From positions 54,026 through 108,231 of the forward strand of contig JAHFQX010000002.1 of NCBI GenBank assembly GCA_023259135.1: a DNA stretch of 54,206 nucleotides, read 5' to 3'. The position numbers and the translations under genes are program-made. The notes under the pieces were generated by a model. That model did no database searches and was not told where the DNA came from. It was given only the letters and a program-made list of their open reading frames with translations. Source of the DNA: Betaproteobacteria bacterium. GTDB lineage: Bacteria; Pseudomonadota; Gammaproteobacteria; Burkholderiales; JAHFQX01. Of the stretch, positions 1 through 8,826 are shown piece by piece. How positions within the stretch are numbered: the first letter of the stretch is position 1; every line of letters begins with the position of its first letter.

Positions 1-479
1 CTCCGTTTCGCGATCATGTTGGTTCTTTTGAAATCGATCACCCGCACCCCGTGCTGGTTGAAGCCCTCGGTATGCCAGGTGGCGATGCCCATGTGCTTGT
101 GGGTGGAGGATTCGCGGCGGTCCACCACCGTGCTGCGGGCGGTGAGGGTATCTCCGGGATAGGCGGGGACATGGAAGCTCAGCTCCTCCACTCCCAGAAA
201 AGCGCCGCCGCTTTCGCTCAGATCCTCCACCGTGAGGCCGAATACCGTGTTGAACACCAGCAGGGGGTTCAACACCACGCAGGGATGATCGTGGGCCCGG
301 GCGTATTCGGTGTTGGTATACAGCGGATTGAAATGCAGGGTGAGGGTGCTGAACAGGGAATTGTCGCCCTCGTTGAGCGTCCGGCCCCAGTGGTGATGAA
401 ACACCCGGCCGGGCTCGAAATCCTCGTAATAGTTGCACTTGGGCCGGGGCGCGGCCCGCCGCATGAAGTCGTGTTCCAA
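1..479 (-). CDS. MaoC-like acyl-CoA dehydratase, C-terminus outside window
   Basis: Partial gene reading leftward off the window edge; about 159 residues are visible. The start is read as TTG at 479 because GGGGAG lies 8 bases upstream; an in-frame ATG lies at 464. The visible part looks like the first hot-dog domain of a MaoC/mesaconyl-CoA-hydratase-like protein: GRTLNEGDN near residues 32-40, then NPLYTNTEYA at 51-60. In canonical R-hydratases the fourth position of the latter motif is a catalytic His; here it is Tyr54. Expected role by family: reversible hydration of an enoyl-CoA or of a C4-C5 dicarboxyl-CoA in the cytoplasm. It follows an MmgE/PrpD gene by 67 bases on the same strand, so co-transcription is likely. 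The family is clear; the substrate is not. Confidence 0.8.
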   Translation of the reverse strand, partial: MEHDFMRRAAPRPKCNYYEDFEPGRVFHHHWGRTLNEGDNSLFSTLTLHFNPLYTNTEYARAHDHPCVVLNPLLVFNTVFGLTVEDLSESGGAFLGVEELSFHVPAYPGDTLTARSTVVDRRESSTHKHMGIATWHTEGFNQHGVRVIDFKRTNMIAKR

Positions 480-546
480 GGTTCTCCCCTTAGGCTAAGG
501 TTTTGCGAAGAAATAAAAAGGGTGGCCCCGGCCCAGGCCGAGAACA

Positions 547-1932
547 TCAAGCCGGCACGCAGAGCCCCACCAGCTCGGATAAGTTGGGCAACTCCTCCAG
601 CTTGGCCACCAGGCCGGCGATGCGCTGCGCCCTTTCGGCGCCCAGCAGCGGGCCCGCCAGGCTGTGGAACTTGGCTTCCAGCACTTCGCCTTGCTGCCGC
701 AAATCGGCGGCGGGGACGCCGGAATCGTGGCGGGCCTCGAAACAAGAGCCGTCGGCCAGTTCCACCCGCATTTCCGCATCGGTGATGGCAAAGCCCCGAC
801 CAACCGCTAATTCGACCCGGATCTTGTCACGCATTTGGATGACGGCCGGATCCCCGGCGTTGACTTCGCTGTAGCTGTCGAGCCCCGCCGTGTCGATGCC
901 CAGCAGGGCGAAAGCCACGGTGAGCCGCAGGCTGAACTTGGCTTCCAGGCCGGTCCGGGGATTCTGGATGTTGCACACCTTGTCGGATTCCGGGTCCACC
1001 CGCACCACCACCTGCCGGATTTGCGCCGGATCGAGGCGGCGTTCTTGGCGCAAGCGGCGGGCGCATTCAATGGCGGCGTGGGTGCCGTAGCAAGCGGCGT
1101 GGTACTTGAATAGATTGTTGCGCAAGTGGAAGCCGCCGGCAGGATCGGCCAATGCGGTTTCGGGGGCGTAGTCGGGGCCATGGGTGGCGGCGAAGCCCTG
1201 GGGGCATTCCAGCACATCCTCCCGGCTGGTGAAGCCGCGGGCCGCCAGCCTGGCGGCCAGCAGGCCGTTGTAGCAGGCCTTGCCGGCATGCAGCGGCTTG
1301 CACATGGTGCCGAACATGGATTTGAGACCCGCCGCCTGGGTGCCGGCGATGCCCAGGGCGTAGGCGGTTTGTTGCCGGTTCAATCCCAGCAGCCGGGCGC
1401 AGGCCGCGGCGGCGCCGAAGGTGCCCACCGTTCCGGTGGAGTGGAAGCCGAGGTTATAGTGACCCGGCGCCACCAGGGAGCCCGCCCGGCAAATGGTTTC
1501 GTAGCCGGCGACGAAAGCGGTCATGAAATCCTTGCCGCTGGCGCCGCGCACTTCGGCCAGAGCCAGCAGGGCGGGAATCACCGCCACCGAAGGGTGGCCG
1601 GTGAAGGCGATATTGACGTCGTCGTAATCCAGCGCGTGGGACGCCGAGCCGTTGAGCAGGGCGGCTTGCAGCATGGAGGTTTTGAAGGGATGGCCGATCA
1701 CGGAAGCTTCCGGCTTGCCCCCCTGCTCTCCGATTTCCTCCGCCAGGATGCGGGTCAAGGGCTCGGGGGCTCCCGCCAGGGTGACCGCCAGCCAGTCCAG
1801 CAGGCATTGGCGGGTGAGCCGCCGGATGTCCTGGGGCAGATCCTCGAAGCCCAGGGTTCGGGCCCGCTCGGCCAGAGTCGCGGTGACCGGAACATCCCGC
1901 GGGGAAATAGCTTGGGAGGGAACAGCGCTCAC
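547..1932 (-). CDS. MmgE/PrpD family protein
   Basis: A 461-residue cytoplasmic protein of the MmgE/PrpD family, whose known members include 2-methylcitrate dehydratase and cis-aconitate decarboxylase. Family hallmarks visible: the all-helical N-terminal domain with NGSASHALDYDD and a GHPSVAVIPALLAL segment, then the FHSTGTVGTFGAAAA stretch, and a C-terminal lid domain. I chose the GTG at 1932 because AAGGGGGT sits 6 bases upstream; a longer reading to an ATG at 2022 adds about 30 residues of non-conserved sequence. No methylcitrate synthase or methylisocitrate lyase is nearby, so a methylcitrate-cycle role is not supported. The downstream MaoC-like gene suggests handling of a branched or unsaturated dicarboxylic acid. 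Isomerase or racemase activity is an alternative. Confidence 0.85.
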   Translation of the reverse strand: MSAVPSQAISPRDVPVTATLAERARTLGFEDLPQDIRRLTRQCLLDWLAVTLAGAPEPLTRILAEEIGEQGGKPEASVIGHPFKTSMLQAALLNGSASHALDYDDVNIAFTGHPSVAVIPALLALAEVRGASGKDFMTAFVAGYETICRAGSLVAPGHYNLGFHSTGTVGTFGAAAACARLLGLNRQQTAYALGIAGTQAAGLKSMFGTMCKPLHAGKACYNGLLAARLAARGFTSREDVLECPQGFAATHGPDYAPETALADPAGGFHLRNNLFKYHAACYGTHAAIECARRLRQERRLDPAQIRQVVVRVDPESDKVCNIQNPRTGLEAKFSLRLTVAFALLGIDTAGLDSYSEVNAGDPAVIQMRDKIRVELAVGRGFAITDAEMRVELADGSCFEARHDSGVPAADLRQQGEVLEAKFHSLAGPLLGAERAQRIAGLVAKLEELPNLSELVGLCVPA

Positions 1933-2057
1933 GATAACCCCCTTGGATCGTTTTGAAATTCGGCATCCCCCGAGCCTGGGAGACAATCCGCCGATACTAA
2001 CCAAGGGGCAAAGGGGTGTCAAAGAGCAGTCTTGCCGAAAGAGCGCTCAGGGTCGCC

Positions 2058-2080
2058 CCGGCCCAAGATGTCTTGGCCGG
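2058..2080. other. GC-rich hairpin without a T-tract
   Basis: Arms CCGGCC-C-AAGA and TCTTGGCCGG pair over 10 bases with one bulge and a 2-base loop. It lies just past the end of the small membrane protein gene on the minus strand and before the PrpD gene. It may weaken read-through or protect an mRNA end, but there is no run of T on either side, so I do not call it a terminator. Confidence 0.35.
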
Positions 2081-2089
2081 ATGCGCGGA

Positions 2090-2335
2090 TCAGTGGAATC
2101 GGAAAACGATGCTGTAAGCGACAAACCAGAGCAGGATGCTGTTGACCAACACCAGCACGGAAACGTCCTCTCGGATATGCCGGAGGTCCCAGCGCTGCTG
2201 ATTTTCCGAGGGCGGCTGTTGCGCGTCGTTCCGTTGGTATTCCTTGAGCAGCCACGAGCGTCGGGCCACCCATACAAACCATCCGATGAGCGCCAGAAGA
2301 AACAAACCGGTTTTGATCCAAGCTAAGTTGTCCAT
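2090..2335 (-). CDS. Small two-helix membrane protein, unknown function
   Basis: An 81-residue protein starting at the ATG at 2335, which is preceded by GGGAGGGAAGC; the longer reading to 2452 lacks support. It has one hydrophobic helix at about residues 8-24 (LFLLALIGWFVWVA), a charged and polar middle rich in R, K, E and Q, and a second hydrophobic helix at about 60-78. A hairpin topology with the polar loop on one face is likely. I do not recognise a family. It lies between a GlcD-like oxidase and a PrpD gene on the same strand, 113 and 157 bases away, so it could be independently expressed. Confidence 0.6.
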   Translation of the reverse strand: MDNLAWIKTGLFLLALIGWFVWVARRSWLLKEYQRNDAQQPPSENQQRWDLRHIREDVSVLVLVNSILLWFVAYSIVFRFH

Positions 2336-2448
2336 TGCTTCCCTCCCTGTTGGTAACGACCGCCCATGATATACGTCGCTAGGCGGGATCGCCATGTTCC
2401 CGCCGCAAAATTCGGGGGCCCGCCGCCCGCAGGGCCGATCCAAAGCCA

Positions 2449-3816
2449 TCACGGCAGCACCTTGCCCGGATTGAGTATCCCGTTGGGATCAAACGCCCGC
2501 TTGATGTTTTTCATCAGGGCCAGGGTCACGGGATCAATTTCCTTGGAGACGAAAGGACGTTTTTCCCGGCCCACCCCGTGTTCCCCGGAGAGGGTGCCTT
2601 CCAGAGCGATGACCAGATCGAACACTTCTTCCAGGCAGGCTTCGCCGCGGCGCATGGCTTCGCGGTCGTCGGGATTCAACAGTAGATTGACATGGATGTT
2701 GCCGTTGCCGGCGTGGCCGAAGTTGATGTTGGTAACCTGGTGCTTGGCGCTCAGGGCCGCCAATCCTTCCAGCAGTTCGGGCAAGCGGGAGACGGGAACG
2801 GCGATGTCTTCGTTGATTTTCTTGGGGGCGATGTCCCGCAACAGCGGCGAGAGGGTCTTGCGGGCGGCCCACAGCGCGTCGGGGTCCGGAGTGGGCTCGG
2901 CTTGCAGCAGGCCGGGGTTGCGGCAGGCTTCCAGGATGGCGGCTTGGGTTTCGCGGATGTCCTCGACGGAGCCGTCCACTTCGATCATGAGCAGCGCTTG
3001 GGCCGCGGCGGGAGCCAGTTCGGGACGGCGGGAGCGCACCAGCCCCAGGGAGCCCCGGTCCATGAATTCCAGCGCGCTGGGCAGCCGAGGCTGAGCCATG
3101 ATGCGGGTGACGGCCTGGGCGCAGTGGGCCGCGTCCCGGTAGGTGGCGGTGATGCCGGCGGTGCGCAACGGCGCGGGAGTGAGCTTGAGCGTCGCCTCCA
3201 CGATCACCGCCAGAGTGCCTTCCGAGCCGACCAGCAAGCGGGTCAGATCGTAGCCCACGACGCCCTTGGTGGGCAGGCTGCCGGTGCGGATCAATTCTCC
3301 CGTGCCGGTCACCGCCTTGAGAGCCAGCACGTGGTCCCGGGCGGTGCCGTATTTCACCGCATGGGGGCCGCCGGCGCCGGTGGCGAGATTGCCGCCGATG
3401 CTGCTGTAGGCGGCGCTGGTGGGATCGGGGGGCCAAAAAAGGCCCTCCTGCCGGGCGGCATCCTGCACGGCCTGGTTCAGCACGCCGGGCTCGGCCACCA
3501 GCAGGCGATTGGCGGGGTCCAGCCGCAAGATGCGGTTCATCCGCTCCAAGGACAGCGCCACGCCGCCTTGCTCCGGGATGCTGCCGCCGGCGGTGCCGGT
3601 GCCCCGGCCGCGGGGCGTGACGGGGACCCGATGGGCGTGGCACAACGCCACGATGCCTTGCACCTCCTGGGCGGTCAGGGGAAAGGCCACCGCCTCGGGA
3701 GGAAAAATCTTGCGGCTGTTATCGTAGCCGTAGACGTAGCAATCCACTGGATCGGTGAACAGCCGGTCGGCGGGGAGCCGTTGTTGCAGCCGGCCGAGGA
3801 ATCCTTCGGGAAGCAT
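2449..3816 (-). CDS. FAD-linked oxidase, GlcD / D-lactate dehydrogenase family
   Basis: A 455-residue protein with the FAD_binding_4 fold in the N-terminal half (PRGRGTGTAGGSIPEQGG near residues 68-85; SSIGGNLATGAGGPHAVKYG in the middle) and the FAD-oxidase C domain at the C-terminus (FGHAGNGNIHVN and SGEHGVGREKRPF). These are the marks of the VAO/PCMH family that oxidises 2-hydroxy acids such as glycolate, D-lactate and D-2-hydroxyglutarate. No GlcE or GlcF partner is adjacent, so a stand-alone 2-hydroxyacid dehydrogenase passing electrons to ETF or quinone is most likely. The ATG at 3816 has no strong ribosome-binding site. It lies 51 bases after phaC and may belong to the same transcript. 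Confidence 0.88.
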   Translation of the reverse strand: MLPEGFLGRLQQRLPADRLFTDPVDCYVYGYDNSRKIFPPEAVAFPLTAQEVQGIVALCHAHRVPVTPRGRGTGTAGGSIPEQGGVALSLERMNRILRLDPANRLLVAEPGVLNQAVQDAARQEGLFWPPDPTSAAYSSIGGNLATGAGGPHAVKYGTARDHVLALKAVTGTGELIRTGSLPTKGVVGYDLTRLLVGSEGTLAVIVEATLKLTPAPLRTAGITATYRDAAHCAQAVTRIMAQPRLPSALEFMDRGSLGLVRSRRPELAPAAAQALLMIEVDGSVEDIRETQAAILEACRNPGLLQAEPTPDPDALWAARKTLSPLLRDIAPKKINEDIAVPVSRLPELLEGLAALSAKHQVTNINFGHAGNGNIHVNLLLNPDDREAMRRGEACLEEVFDLVIALEGTLSGEHGVGREKRPFVSKEIDPVTLALMKNIKRAFDPNGILNPGKVLP

Positions 3817-3867
3817 GGGAACGAAAGCAGGGTCGGGAGCTTCGGACCGAGGAACGGAGAATTTCGA

Positions 3868-5634
3868 TCAGGCGTCGGGCCGGTCGAGGCGCCGCGCCGC
3901 GTAGCTGCCGGGGGCGTCTTCCAGGGCCGGCAAGGAACCCTGGCCGGGAACACGGGCCGGCGCCCGCCCCCCCCCATAACGGGCCACCCATTTATCCCAG
4001 TCGGGCCACCAGGAACCTTCGTGCCGCCGCGCTCCGTCCAACCAGGTTTCAGGATCGGCGGGCCGCTTCGGGTTGGTGCGATAGCCGTATTTCCTGGAGC
4101 CCGCCGGATTCACCACGCCGGCGATATGTCCCGAGCCCCCCAGCACGAATTTCACCTTGCCGGGCAGCAAGGCGGCGCCGTAGTAGGTGGATTGCCAGAG
4201 GGCAATGTGGTCTTCGGAGGCGGAAAGGAAATACGCCGGCGCCGAGATCCGGCTGACGTCGATGGGCTCTCCCGCCAGGGTGATGCCGCCGGGCTCCCGC
4301 AGTTTGTTGTGCAGATACATGTTGCGCAGATAAAAGCTGTGCATCTTGGCCGGCATGCGGGTGGAATCGGAATTCCAGAACAGCAGGTCGAAGGGCAGGG
4401 GGTCCTTGCCCAACAGGTAATTGTTGACCACGAAGGACCAGATGAGGTCGTTGGACCGCAGCATGTTGAAAGTCGCCGCCATTTCCTGGCCTTCCAGATA
4501 ACCCCGCTCGTTCATGCGGCGCTCCAGGGCATTCAATTGTTTTTCGTCGATGAACACTCCGAGTTCGCCGGGTTCCCGGAAATCGATCAGGGACGCAAGG
4601 AAGGTGGCGCTGGCCACCCGCCGGTCTTTTCTGGCTTCGAGATAGGCCAGGGCGCAGGCCAGCAGAGTGCCGCCCAGGCAATAGCCCACCGCGTTGAGCT
4701 CGCGCTCGCCGGTGGCCAGCGCCACCGCCTCCATGGCGGCCAGCGCGCCTTCGGTGAGATAGTCGTCGAAGGTTTTGTCGGCGTGGCGCTGGTCCGGATT
4801 CACCCAGGACACGACGAACACCGTATGTCCTTGCTCCACGGTCCAACGCACGAAGGAATTATCCTGCCGCAAGTCGAGGATGTAATACTTGTTGATCCAG
4901 GGCGGGAAGATCAACAGCGGCCGCCGACGGACTTGCCGGGTGGTGGGCTGGTACTGGATCAATTGCATCAGGTCGTTCTGGAACACCACCTTGCCGGGGG
5001 TGGTGGCCACGTTCCTGCCCAATTCGAAGGCGGAGGTGTCGGTCATGCGGACCATGAGGGGGCCGCCCCGGCCGTTCTCCAAATCCTCCAGCAGATTTTT
5101 CAGGCCGTTGACCAAATTCTCGCCGCGAGTTTCCATCATGGCCCGCAACACCTGGGGATTGGTATGAACGAAGTTGCTGGGGGACAGGGCATCCAGATAT
5201 TGCCGGGTGTAGAAATCCACCTTGCGGGCGGTTTGTTCGTCCAGCCCTTCCACGTCCTTCACCGTTTTATGGATGTGCCGGGCGGCGATGAGATAGGACT
5301 GCTTGATGAAATCGAAAGCGAAGTTCTGTTCCCAATCCGGGTGGCTGAACCGCTTGTCTCCCGGTTCGGACGCGGCGGCGGGCGCCGGTTGACCCAGCAT
5401 CCGCAGCAGGGTGTGCTGCCAGAGCCGGGCGTAGTCCTGCCACAGGTCGAGTTGCGTCTGGGCAAGCTTCAGGGGATCGGCCAGCAGCTTGGCGCCCAGA
5501 TCGAGAAAGGCTTGGCTTACCCCCGACTCGTCGGGCGCTCCTTGACGCTTGAGAAATTCCCCCACCAGGCGGGCGCCGACTTGGGCCGCGGCAACGGCGT
5601 CGAAAGCGGGGAAATCGCCTTGCTGAGCGGGCAT
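3868..5634 (-). CDS. phaC: Class I poly(R)-hydroxyalkanoate synthase
   Basis: A 588-residue PHA synthase that polymerises (R)-3-hydroxyacyl-CoA at the granule surface. The lipase-like box GYCLGG spans residues 317-322, with the nucleophile at Cys319, the same number as in the Cupriavidus enzyme. Catalytic partners are Asp475 (SASEDH) and His503 (GGSGHIAG). The N-terminal PhaC_N region is complete, and length and motifs fit a functional class I enzyme. The start at 5634 has GGAG 6 bases upstream. It follows the MBL-fold gene by 15 bases, so they are probably one operon. The usual phaB and phasin genes are not in the window, but a thiolase is divergently placed at 6957 and a PhaM-like gene lies at 47693. 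Confidence 0.96.
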   Translation of the reverse strand: MPAQQGDFPAFDAVAAAQVGARLVGEFLKRQGAPDESGVSQAFLDLGAKLLADPLKLAQTQLDLWQDYARLWQHTLLRMLGQPAPAAASEPGDKRFSHPDWEQNFAFDFIKQSYLIAARHIHKTVKDVEGLDEQTARKVDFYTRQYLDALSPSNFVHTNPQVLRAMMETRGENLVNGLKNLLEDLENGRGGPLMVRMTDTSAFELGRNVATTPGKVVFQNDLMQLIQYQPTTRQVRRRPLLIFPPWINKYYILDLRQDNSFVRWTVEQGHTVFVVSWVNPDQRHADKTFDDYLTEGALAAMEAVALATGERELNAVGYCLGGTLLACALAYLEARKDRRVASATFLASLIDFREPGELGVFIDEKQLNALERRMNERGYLEGQEMAATFNMLRSNDLIWSFVVNNYLLGKDPLPFDLLFWNSDSTRMPAKMHSFYLRNMYLHNKLREPGGITLAGEPIDVSRISAPAYFLSASEDHIALWQSTYYGAALLPGKVKFVLGGSGHIAGVVNPAGSRKYGYRTNPKRPADPETWLDGARRHEGSWWPDWDKWVARYGGGRAPARVPGQGSLPALEDAPGSYAARRLDRPDA

Positions 5635-5649
5635 CGAAATCTCCGGCCT

Positions 5650-6744
5650 TTAGCGGTTCAAGGCAAAACGGTACACCCTGTCTGGGCCAAGTTCCCGGCG
5701 GATTTCTCCGGCGTACATCAGGCAATTCAGGTGGGCGATGGCCTCCCCCATGGCGAAGAACATTTGCCGCTCGTCCATTTTTCTGCGGAACAGCACGGGA
5801 ACCACTTCCGCCGCCGACTTGGGCGTGGTCAAGGCGCTTCGCAACTCCTCGAAGCGAGCGTCATGGTGAGCGATCAGGGCCTCGGCACGGATAGGCAAGC
5901 CGCGAAACGCCTTGCCGTGGGAAGGCAGCACCAGGGTAGCGGCGGGCAGCGTCCGGTAGCGGCGGGCGGAATCCAGGAACAATTGCAGCGGATTGCCGTC
6001 GGGCTCGGTGGGCCAGACGCTGATATTGGTGGTGATGCGGGGCAGCACCATGTCTCCGGAGATCATCACCTTGAGCTTTTCGCAGTAATAGGCGGCGTGC
6101 TCGGGCGCGTGGCCATAGCCCATGATGACTTGCCAGGCGTTGCCGTCGATGACGATTTGTTCATTGTCCATGACGCGACGGTAATAGCTGGGGAGTTCCG
6201 GCACCCCCATCTGGTAGGCGTCCCGGCGCATGTCCATCTTATCCAGATAGGATTCCGACAGGCCGTGGGCCCGGAACAGGCGGTACATGCCGTTGGTCCG
6301 GTAGGCCGCTCCGCCGGACCAGACCAGGTGGGCCGCCATGAACTCGCCCAGGGATATCCAGACTTTGACGCCCCAACGTTCGCTCAGCCAAGTGGCCAGA
6401 CCGAAATGATCGGGATGGAAGTGGGTGATGAGCACCCGGTTGACGGGTTTGCCTTCCAGGTATTTATCGAAAATCCGCTCCCAGAGGACGCGGGTTTCGT
6501 CTCCGCCGCCGTAGCCGGTATCGACGATGGTCCAGCCCTCGCCGTCCCGCAGCAGCCAGAGATTGATGTGATTCAGTTCGAAGGGCAGCGGCATGCGCAG
6601 CCAATGCACTCCCGGGGCGACCTCCAGCAACTCTCCGGGGGCCGGCAAGGTGTCGCCGAAGGGATATTCCAGCGGGTCCGGAGGGGCAATGGAAACCGGC
6701 GCCCCGGACGGGGAAACGGCGGCGGCGGGATTAGGGGGGAGCAT
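5650..6744 (-). CDS. MBL-fold metallo-hydrolase
   Basis: A 364-residue metallo-beta-lactamase-fold hydrolase. The metal-binding motif THFHPDH lies at residues 107-113 (His108, His110, Asp112, His113). Further metal ligands are plausible at GHAPEH, SGDM and SHGK. Relatives act on thioesters or lactones; the substrate cannot be read from sequence. The start at 6744 is chosen over an upstream ATG at 6885: AGGA precedes it at suitable distance, and the extra 47 residues would run into the intergenic inverted repeat. It is the first gene of the likely MBL-phaC(-oxidase) operon, so acyl-CoA or hydroxyacyl ester hydrolysis linked to PHA metabolism is an inference. Confidence 0.85.
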   Translation of the reverse strand: MLPPNPAAAVSPSGAPVSIAPPDPLEYPFGDTLPAPGELLEVAPGVHWLRMPLPFELNHINLWLLRDGEGWTIVDTGYGGGDETRVLWERIFDKYLEGKPVNRVLITHFHPDHFGLATWLSERWGVKVWISLGEFMAAHLVWSGGAAYRTNGMYRLFRAHGLSESYLDKMDMRRDAYQMGVPELPSYYRRVMDNEQIVIDGNAWQVIMGYGHAPEHAAYYCEKLKVMISGDMVLPRITTNISVWPTEPDGNPLQLFLDSARRYRTLPAATLVLPSHGKAFRGLPIRAEALIAHHDARFEELRSALTTPKSAAEVVPVLFRRKMDERQMFFAMGEAIAHLNCLMYAGEIRRELGPDRVYRFALNR

Positions 6745-6783
6745 GGGCGAGGATTCCTGTTCCGATACGGATCGGCTAAACTC

Positions 6784-6809
6784 CCGCCACGGTGAGGGAA
6801 CCGTGGCGG
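6784..6809. promoter_or_regulatory. Perfect 10-bp inverted repeat in a divergent promoter region
   Basis: CCGCCACGGT, a 6-base spacer, then its exact complement ACCGTGGCGG. It lies in the 212-base gap between the leftward MBL-phaC operon and the rightward thiolase gene, 40 bases upstream of the MBL start. Two GGGTTTCCC direct repeats follow at 6821-6829 and 6842-6850. It could be an operator or an mRNA 5' hairpin. Nothing else coding is seen between 6745 and 6956. Confidence 0.45.
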
Positions 6810-6956
6810 AAGCTGAGCCGGGGTTTCCCTTGAATACTACCGGGTTTCCCCAACCCAAACAACGCGCCCGCCACGCCAGGCTCAACCCAATGGGCAGGCT
6901 TTTGAGTTTTATGGCCGGAACCCCGGGGTCGCGTACTTTCGTTAGGAGCGCAAATC

Positions 6957-8141
6957 ATGGAAAAGGATCCAGTCGTTATCGTCGGGTGCGCCCGCACCCC
7001 CATGGGGGGGTTTCAAGGCGCTTTGCAAGCCCTCTCCGCCTCAGAGCTGGGGAGCGCCGCCATCCGCGCCGCGGTACAGCGGGCCGGGGTGAAACCCGAG
7101 CAAGTCGAGGAGGTCCTCATGGGCAATGTGCTGGGCGCCGGCCAAGGCCAGGCCCCGGCGCGGCAGGCTTCCCTGGGAGGCGGATTGCCGCTGGCCACCG
7201 GCTGCACCACCCTCAACAAAATGTGCGGCTCGGGAATGAAGGCCGCCATGCTGGCGCGGGATCTCATCGTCGCCGGCAGCAACGACATCATGGTGGCGGG
7301 GGGCATGGAGAGCATGAGCAACGCGCCTTATCTGCTGACCAAGGTACGGGCCGGGCTGCGCATCGGCCACGGCGAGATCAAGGATCACATGTATCTGGAC
7401 GGCCTGGAGGATGCCTACGACCAGGGCCGGTTGATGGGCAGTTTCGCCGAGGACTGCGCGGACCGCTATCAATTCACCCGCGAGGCCCAGGACCAATACG
7501 CCATCACCTCCTTGCTGCGGGCCCAGCAGGCCATCCAGGACGGTAGCTTTGCCGGAGAGGTCGTCCCGGTGGTCGTCAAGACCGCCAAGGGGGAAAGCAG
7601 CGTCGTCCAGGACGAGCAGCCCCTCAAGGCCAAGCTGGATAAAATTCCCCAACTCAAGCCCGCCTTCCGCAAGGATGGCTCGGTGACCGCCGCCAACTCC
7701 AGTTCCATTTCGGACGGTGCCGCGGCCTTGGTGCTGATGCGCAGGAGCCATGCCGAGAAACTGGGGCTGCGGCCCCTGGCGGCCATTCTCGGCCACGCCA
7801 CCCACGCCCAGCAGCCCGGCTGGTTTAGCACCGCTCCGGTGGGCGCCATCAAGAAACTGCTGGAGAAGACCAACTGGTCGGCCCAGGACGTGGACCTCTA
7901 CGAAATCAACGAAGCCTTCGCGGTGGTCGCCATGGCGGCGATGCGGGAACTGAATCTGCCCCACGACAAGGTGAATGTCCACGGCGGCGCTTGCGCCCTG
8001 GGCCACCCCATCGGCGCTTCCGGCGCCCGCCTCATCGTCACCTTGCTCGCCGCCTTGGAAAAATACGGGCTCAAGCGCGGGGTCGCCAGCCTGTGCATCG
8101 GCGGCGGGGAGGCCACGGCCATGGCCTTCGAGCGTCTTTGA
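6957..8141 (+). CDS. Acetyl-CoA acetyltransferase (thiolase II type)
   Basis: A 394-residue thiolase. The acyl-enzyme nucleophile is Cys90 in [10 protein letters not shown]; His350 ([16 protein letters not shown]) and Cys380 (LCIGGGEA) complete the active site. It makes acetoacetyl-CoA from two acetyl-CoA in the biosynthetic direction, or cleaves 3-ketoacyl-CoA. AGGAG precedes the ATG. It is divergent from the phaC operon and is followed at 26 bases by a DsbA-fold isomerase gene, which points to catabolism of a ring or acid rather than only PHA supply. Acetyl-CoA C-acetyltransferase (AtoB/PhaA group) fits best, but a wider 3-ketoacyl range is possible. Confidence 0.93.
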   Translation: MEKDPVVIVGCARTPMGGFQGALQALSASELGSAAIRAAVQRAGVKPEQVEEVLMGNVLGAGQGQAPARQASLGGGLPLATGCTTLNKMCGSGMKAAMLARDLIVAGSNDIMVAGGMESMSNAPYLLTKVRAGLRIGHGEIKDHMYLDGLEDAYDQGRLMGSFAEDCADRYQFTREAQDQYAITSLLRAQQAIQDGSFAGEVVPVVVKTAKGESSVVQDEQPLKAKLDKIPQLKPAFRKDGSVTAANSSSISDGAAALVLMRRSHAEKLGLRPLAAILGHATHAQQPGWFSTAPVGAIKKLLEKTNWSAQDVDLYEINEAFAVVAMAAMRELNLPHDKVNVHGGACALGHPIGASGARLIVTLLAALEKYGLKRGVASLCIGGGEATAMAFERL

Positions 8142-8167
8142 AAATAAATTCCTTGGAGGAGGTTCTC

Positions 8168-8770
8168 ATGAGCGCACCGGTCGAGTTCTACTTCGATTTT
8201 TCCTCCCCCTACGGCTACTTCGCCGCCTGCGGCATCGACGCCCTGGCCGCCAAGCACAGCCGCGAGGTGTCGTGGCGGCCGATCCTGCTGGGGGTGGTAT
8301 TCAAAACCACCGGGGGCAAGCCGCTGCCCGAGCTTCCCTTAAAAGGCGATTACGCCCGCATCGACATGCACCGCTGCGCCCGGCAAGCGGGCATCCCCTT
8401 CAAGCTGCCGGCGAAATTTCCCATTGCCGCCCAGGTTCCCAGCCGGGCCGTCTACTGGGCCGAAACCCAAGGCCCGCGACGGGCCCGGCAATTGGGCTTG
8501 GCGTTGTATCGGGCGCTGTTCGCCGAGGGCCGGGACATCTCCGATCCGGAAGTCGCCGCCGACGTGGCCGCCGCCCAGGGGCTCTCTCGGCAAGCGGCCC
8601 TCGCCGCCCTCAACGACCCGGCCATCAAGGACCGGCTGCGCCAGGAAACCGAGAATGCGATGAAAAAAGGCGTGTTCGGCTCGCCCTATTTCATCGCCGA
8701 CGGCGAGCCTTTTTGGGGCGCCGACCGCATGGAGCAACTGGATCGCTGGCTGGCCACCGGGGGCTGGTGA
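8168..8770 (+). CDS. DsbA-family 2-hydroxychromene-2-carboxylate isomerase-like protein
   Basis: A 200-residue thioredoxin-fold protein. The N-terminus [15 protein letters not shown], with SSP at residues 12-14 in place of a CXXC pair, is typical of the HCCA isomerase / kappa-class glutathione transferase group. The C-terminal [20 protein letters not shown] stretch is the usual cis-Pro loop. Known members isomerise 2-hydroxychromene-2-carboxylate in naphthalene breakdown with glutathione; many others have unknown substrates. The start at 8168 is set by GGAGGTTCTC just upstream; a longer in-frame reading runs back into the thiolase and is rejected. It lies between thiolase and gntR, all on the same strand. 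Confidence 0.88.
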   Translation: MSAPVEFYFDFSSPYGYFAACGIDALAAKHSREVSWRPILLGVVFKTTGGKPLPELPLKGDYARIDMHRCARQAGIPFKLPAKFPIAAQVPSRAVYWAETQGPRRARQLGLALYRALFAEGRDISDPEVAADVAAAQGLSRQAALAALNDPAIKDRLRQETENAMKKGVFGSPYFIADGEPFWGADRMEQLDRWLATGGW

Positions 8771-8806
8771 ATTTATCCCCGGGGCGGGAGTGTTTATTTT
8801 TTTGTG

Positions 8807-8822
8807 ATTGTGTATACAATAT
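8807..8822. promoter_or_regulatory. GntR-type operator overlapping the gntR promoter
   Basis: The 12-mer TGTATACAATAT at 8811-8822 contains the palindrome TGTATACA, a form known for FadR-subfamily GntR operators. The same 12-mer recurs at 9548-9559, downstream of gntR. TACAAT at 8815-8820 could serve as a -10 box, which would place transcription start at about the gntR ATG (8827). Autoregulation is inferred. Confidence 0.6.
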
Positions 8823-8826
8823 ACTG

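Noticed and set aside
2692-6795. Very long plus-strand open frame (1367 codons) opposite the oxidase, phaC and MBL genes
   Set aside because: It is antisense to three well-supported genes. Its Gly/Arg/His-rich translation has no domain, as expected from high-GC codon bias.
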